A stretch of DNA of 10,004 nucleotides from Aquimarina sp. (GTDB taxonomy: Bacteria; Bacteroidota; Bacteroidia; Flavobacteriales; Flavobacteriaceae): positions 7,860 to 17,863 of the forward strand of contig JAHDEF010000016.1 of assembly GCA_020628975.1 (NCBI GenBank), read 5' to 3'. The notes beneath the pieces are model-generated. The model was not told the DNA's origin. It worked only from the letters and a program-made list of their open reading frames with translations, and did no database searches. The number at the start of each line of letters is the position of its first letter. Position 1 is the stretch's first letter. Shown here in pieces: positions 7,488-10,004 of the stretch. Position numbers and translations under genes: made by a program.

Positions 7488-7560
7488 CCCTTCGGCTTCG
7501 CTCAGGGTTTGTATAAGAATCGAACCCTGAGCGCTACTCGATAACTATCGAGACGAAGGG
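7488..7560. repeat. Palindromic intergenic element able to fold as a three-way junction
   Basis: The element starts one base after the thioredoxin stop codon. Three nested perfect pairings are visible. An outer stem joins CCCTTCG (7488-7494) to CGAAGGG (7554-7560). An 11-base hairpin joins CGCTCAGGGTT (7499-7509) to AACCCTGAGCG (7523-7533). A 7-base hairpin joins CTCGATA (7537-7543) to TATCGAG (7546-7552). The GC content is far above that of its surroundings. The CCCTTCG...GCTCAGGG wording resembles dispersed REP/MITE-like repeats common in bacterial genomes, including Bacteroidota. It could slow or terminate transcription between the two halves of the operon or stabilise upstream mRNA. No T-run follows, so it is not a classic intrinsic terminator. 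Copy number elsewhere in the genome cannot be seen here. Confidence 0.7.
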
Positions 7561-7594
7561 GGTATTAAATATAGAAGTTGAGAAAATATAAAGT

Positions 7595-8509
7595 ATGAAA
7601 AAAATATACACACTTTTAGTATTGATATCATTGCTTTTCAGTTGTGGTAAAAAGCAAAAAGAAAGCAATGGCAAATTGCAAGTGGTGACAACAACAACTA
7701 TGATTACCGATATGGTAAAAGCGATCGGTGGCGATAAAATAATAGTTAAAGGGTTAATGGGGAGTGGTGTAGATCCACATTTGTATAAAGCTAGCGAGGG
7801 AGATGTTTCTAAGTTGGCAGAAGCCGATATTATTTTTTATAATGGTTTACACCTAGAAGGAAAGCTTGAAGATATATTCGAGAAAATGCGTCATCTAGGG
7901 AAGCAAACAGTTGCCGTAGGAGAAAGTGTTGATAAATCAGCATTAATAGCTTCCGAAAACTTTGCTTCTAACTATGATCCTCATATTTGGTTTGATCCTA
8001 CGAAATGGCATAACTGTATCACTTTAGTGACCGATGAATTGGTGAAATTGGATCCTAAAAATGCACTTACTTATAAAAGTAATGCTAAAAAATATGATAC
8101 AGAAGTAGAACAATTATATCATGATAATTGGAATGTTATAAATGAAATACCTATCGAAAAACGAATTTTAGTAACAGCTCATGATGCTTTTAATTATTTT
8201 GGACAGGTATACGATTTTGAAGTCGTAGGTTTACAAGGCTTGTCTACAGCTACTGAAGCTGGTGTAAAAGATGTTCAGAATTTAGCAAATCTTATTATAG
8301 AAAAACAAGTAAAAGCAATTTTTGTAGAGACTTCGGTGCCTAAACGAACGATTGAAGCCTTACAGGCATCAGTAAAAGCAAAAGGGCATGAAGTCAAGAT
8401 CGGAGGAGAATTGTTTTCAGATGCTTTGGGTAATCCAGAGACTCCAGAAGGAACTTATATAGGGATGTATAAACATAATGTGTCTACAATCGTAAATGCC
8501 TTAAAGTAA
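7595..8509 (+). CDS. TroA/ZnuA-like metal ABC transporter substrate-binding lipoprotein
   Basis: This 304-residue cluster A-I solute-binding protein captures divalent metal in the periplasm for an ABC importer. It has a lipoprotein signal with lipobox LFSC (Cys17 lipidated), then a first lobe, a linking helix near residues 138-165 and a second lobe. Likely ligands are H62 (DPHLY), H130 (YDPHIWFDP), H196 (TAHDAF) and D276 (LFSDALG). The last two intervals (66 and 80 residues) equal those of Treponema TroA. Mn-type PsaA/MntC proteins have Glu where H196 stands. No His-rich loop of the ZnuA type lies between H62 and H130. This favours a TroA-like protein able to bind Zn or Mn; sequence does not settle which. 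The ABC ATPase gene follows after 13 bases, and the palindromic repeat lies 34 bases upstream. No clear own promoter was found, so it is probably transcribed with the upstream genes. Confidence 0.9.
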   Translation: MKKIYTLLVLISLLFSCGKKQKESNGKLQVVTTTTMITDMVKAIGGDKIIVKGLMGSGVDPHLYKASEGDVSKLAEADIIFYNGLHLEGKLEDIFEKMRHLGKQTVAVGESVDKSALIASENFASNYDPHIWFDPTKWHNCITLVTDELVKLDPKNALTYKSNAKKYDTEVEQLYHDNWNVINEIPIEKRILVTAHDAFNYFGQVYDFEVVGLQGLSTATEAGVKDVQNLANLIIEKQVKAIFVETSVPKRTIEALQASVKAKGHEVKIGGELFSDALGNPETPEGTYIGMYKHNVSTIVNALK

Positions 8510-8522
8510 TAATAGCAGTCTA

Positions 8523-9269
8523 ATGGAAGAGTCAAAAACCAACTATGCGATCACTGTAGACGATCTTACCGTTGCCTATAATTATAAACCTGTTTTGTGG
8601 GATATTGATTTGGTGATTCCAGAAGGGGTATTAATGGCCGTTGTGGGGCCAAATGGAGCAGGGAAATCTACTTTAATTAAATCGATCCTAGGGATTGTAA
8701 AACCCATTGCAGGTACCGTAAGTGTTTTTGGTAAGCCTTATGAAAAGCAACGTTCTTTAGTAGCCTATGTACCACAAAAAGGTTCGGTAGATTGGGATTT
8801 TCCAACTACAGCTTTGGATGTTGTAATGATGGGGACTTACGGAAGTTTGGGTTGGATCAAACGCCCTGGTCAAAAAGAAAAAAAAGCGGCTTTAGAAGCC
8901 TTAGAAAAAGTGGGCATGCTACCTTTCAAAAATAGGCAAATTAGTCAGCTATCAGGCGGGCAACAGCAACGCGTTTTTTTAGCTAGAGCTTTGGTGCAAA
9001 ATGCTGCTATTTATTTTATGGACGAACCTTTTCAAGGAGTTGATGCCACTACAGAAGTGGCTATTATTAATTTGTTAAAAGAGCTTCGAAAAGCCGGGAA
9101 AACTGTAATTGTAGTACATCACGACTTACAAACTGTACCCGAATATTTTGATTGGGTAACCTTCTTAAATGTGAAAAAGATTGCTACAGGACCTGTAAAA
9201 GATATTTTTAACGATGACAATCTTACCAAAACCTATGGTATTAATTACAAGGTGAGTGTGCAGGAATAG
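8523..9269 (+). CDS. Metal (Mn/Zn) ABC transporter ATP-binding protein
   Basis: This 248-residue cytoplasmic ATPase is of the ZnuC/MntB/TroB type and powers import of the metal delivered by the upstream lipoprotein. All catalytic elements are present: Walker A GPNGAGKST (42-50), Q-loop Q85 in YVPQKGSVDWDFP, signature LSGGQ (143-147), Walker B AIYFMDEP (162-169, catalytic E168), D-loop GVD (172-174) and switch His H200 (VVHHD). The PQK-x-x-x-DWDFP stretch is typical of Mn/Zn/Fe ATPases of this group. Length is normal. It starts 13 bases after the lipoprotein stop codon, a tight operon spacing. A membrane permease gene would normally follow; here a methyltransferase does, so the transporter is incomplete as seen in this window. 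Function as ABC ATPase is certain; metal specificity follows from the neighbours. Confidence 0.93.
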   Translation: MEESKTNYAITVDDLTVAYNYKPVLWDIDLVIPEGVLMAVVGPNGAGKSTLIKSILGIVKPIAGTVSVFGKPYEKQRSLVAYVPQKGSVDWDFPTTALDVVMMGTYGSLGWIKRPGQKEKKAALEALEKVGMLPFKNRQISQLSGGQQQRVFLARALVQNAAIYFMDEPFQGVDATTEVAIINLLKELRKAGKTVIVVHHDLQTVPEYFDWVTFLNVKKIATGPVKDIFNDDNLTKTYGINYKVSVQE

Positions 9270-9277
9270 TATATTTG
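9270..9277 (+). promoter_or_regulatory. Possible -7 element before the methyltransferase gene
   Basis: TATATTTG directly after the ATPase stop codon matches the TAnnTTTG element exactly and lies 35 bases before the methyltransferase start. No TTG is found at the expected 17-23 base distance upstream, so this is a half promoter at best. AT-rich DNA produces such matches by chance. Confidence 0.25.
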
Positions 9278-9312
9278 CTTGAATAGTTTATAATACGTAA
9301 GTATCCGTATAA

Positions 9313-10004
9313 ATGATTGAAAAAATACTTAATAGATTAATTTACAAGCAGAAAAAAGCTTTGTGGTCTCTAAGCTCGAAAAGCAACATTGATAAGATGA
9401 TGCAACATGAAAAGCCATCAATAAAAAGGCTTGGCGGTATCTTAAACAAAGTAATCGAGGAAAATGCATGGAATGAGGAAGATAATATTCAGTTTCAAAA
9501 AGTAAAGGACATTAGTGACGGGTATTTTTCATCTGAAGAAATAGTTCAAGATTTTGACTCTGATATCAAGCACAAAGTTAGTGATGTTCATGCAATTGCA
9601 TCAAGCACCGAAAAATGGGGGAAGTTGATTTACGAGATAGTTCGAGATTTTAAACCTAAAAATGTTTTGGAATTAGGTACTTGTTTAGGGGTTTCAACCG
9701 CTTATCAAATACTTGGATTAAAATCGAATGGTTTTGGAAAGATAACTTCAGTTGATGCTAATGGAAGTCGATTGGTAGTTGCAAAACGAAGCTTAGAAAA
9801 ATTAGGATATACAGAATATAGATTAGCTGAAGGGATTTTTTTTGATGTACTACCCAATTTAATTCCTGAAATAGAACCCATTGATATAGCATTTATTGAT
9901 GGCCACCACGATGAAATAGCTACTATGAAATATTTTGAAATGATTTATCCTCATTTATCTACAAATGCAATAGTCATTTTCGACGATATCAATTGGTCTA
10001 AAGG
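9313..10004 (+). CDS. Class I SAM-dependent methyltransferase (Methyltransf_24-like), 3' end outside window
   Basis: The frame stays open from the ATG at 9313 to the right edge: 230 complete codons with no stop. After an amphipathic, Lys-rich N-terminal region (about 1-100) comes a Rossmann-type methyltransferase core. Motif I is VLELGTCLGVSTAY (118-131), which binds S-adenosylmethionine. The acidic end of strand 2 is D148 (TSVDAN). A later strand carries FIDGHHDE (194-201), and the next strand ends in VIFDDINW (221-228). The IDGHH and FDD pair is typical of Methyltransf_24 and class I O-methyltransferases acting on small molecules or sugars. The substrate cannot be named. It lies 43 bases after the ATPase gene on the same strand, where a metal permease would be expected, and it has no obvious link to metal uptake. 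It may begin a separate locus continuing to the right. Confidence 0.82.
   Translation, partial: MIEKILNRLIYKQKKALWSLSSKSNIDKMMQHEKPSIKRLGGILNKVIEENAWNEEDNIQFQKVKDISDGYFSSEEIVQDFDSDIKHKVSDVHAIASSTEKWGKLIYEIVRDFKPKNVLELGTCLGVSTAYQILGLKSNGFGKITSVDANGSRLVVAKRSLEKLGYTEYRLAEGIFFDVLPNLIPEIEPIDIAFIDGHHDEIATMKYFEMIYPHLSTNAIVIFDDINWSK

Noticed and set aside
9293..9310. Short inverted repeat ATACG / CGTAT before the methyltransferase gene
   Set aside because: The arms are only 5 bases and AT-rich with no T-run, so it is not a credible terminator or operator.

Overview
The window reads as chromosome of a member of the Bacteroidota, most likely a marine-type flavobacterium. The evidence is AT-rich DNA, a near-perfect flavobacterial promoter (TTTG, 18 bases, TAnnTTTG), AT-rich leaders mostly without a clear Shine-Dalgarno, a TonB-dependent receptor with an N-terminal CarboxypepD_reg-like domain, and a paired DUF2339/DUF3999 locus. 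The genus cannot be fixed from this sequence alone.

Layout. Bases 80-3830 (minus strand) hold a two-gene membrane operon: a DUF2339 protein with about 23 hydrophobic segments, then a DUF3999 protein whose start overlaps it by 8 bases. A 207-base divergent intergenic region (3831-4037) holds two perfect inverted repeats, one looking like a plus-strand intrinsic terminator, then a promoter and a 16-base palindrome just downstream of it. Bases 4038-9269 (plus strand) encode, in order, a DtxR/MntR-type metalloregulator, a TonB-dependent outer-membrane receptor overlapping it by 11 bases, a secreted thioredoxin-fold protein, a TroA-like metal-binding lipoprotein and its ABC ATPase. A 73-base repeat-like element able to fold as a three-way junction (7488-7560) separates the thioredoxin from the lipoprotein. 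From 9313 a class I methyltransferase gene runs off the right edge.

How it fits together. The plus-strand cluster looks like a Mn/Zn acquisition system. The regulator senses cytoplasmic metal and probably represses its own promoter. The receptor would carry metal or a metal chelate across the outer membrane, the lipoprotein would capture it in the periplasm, and the ATPase would drive inner-membrane import. The membrane permease needed to complete the ABC transporter is not beside the ATPase: a methyltransferase occupies that place. The substrate is not settled. The regulator's core ligands look manganese-type, while the lipoprotein has the three-His-plus-Asp pattern of TroA, which can bind zinc or manganese.

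No tRNA, rRNA, CRISPR array, transposase or phage gene was seen, and no gene-free stretch exceeds 300 bases.
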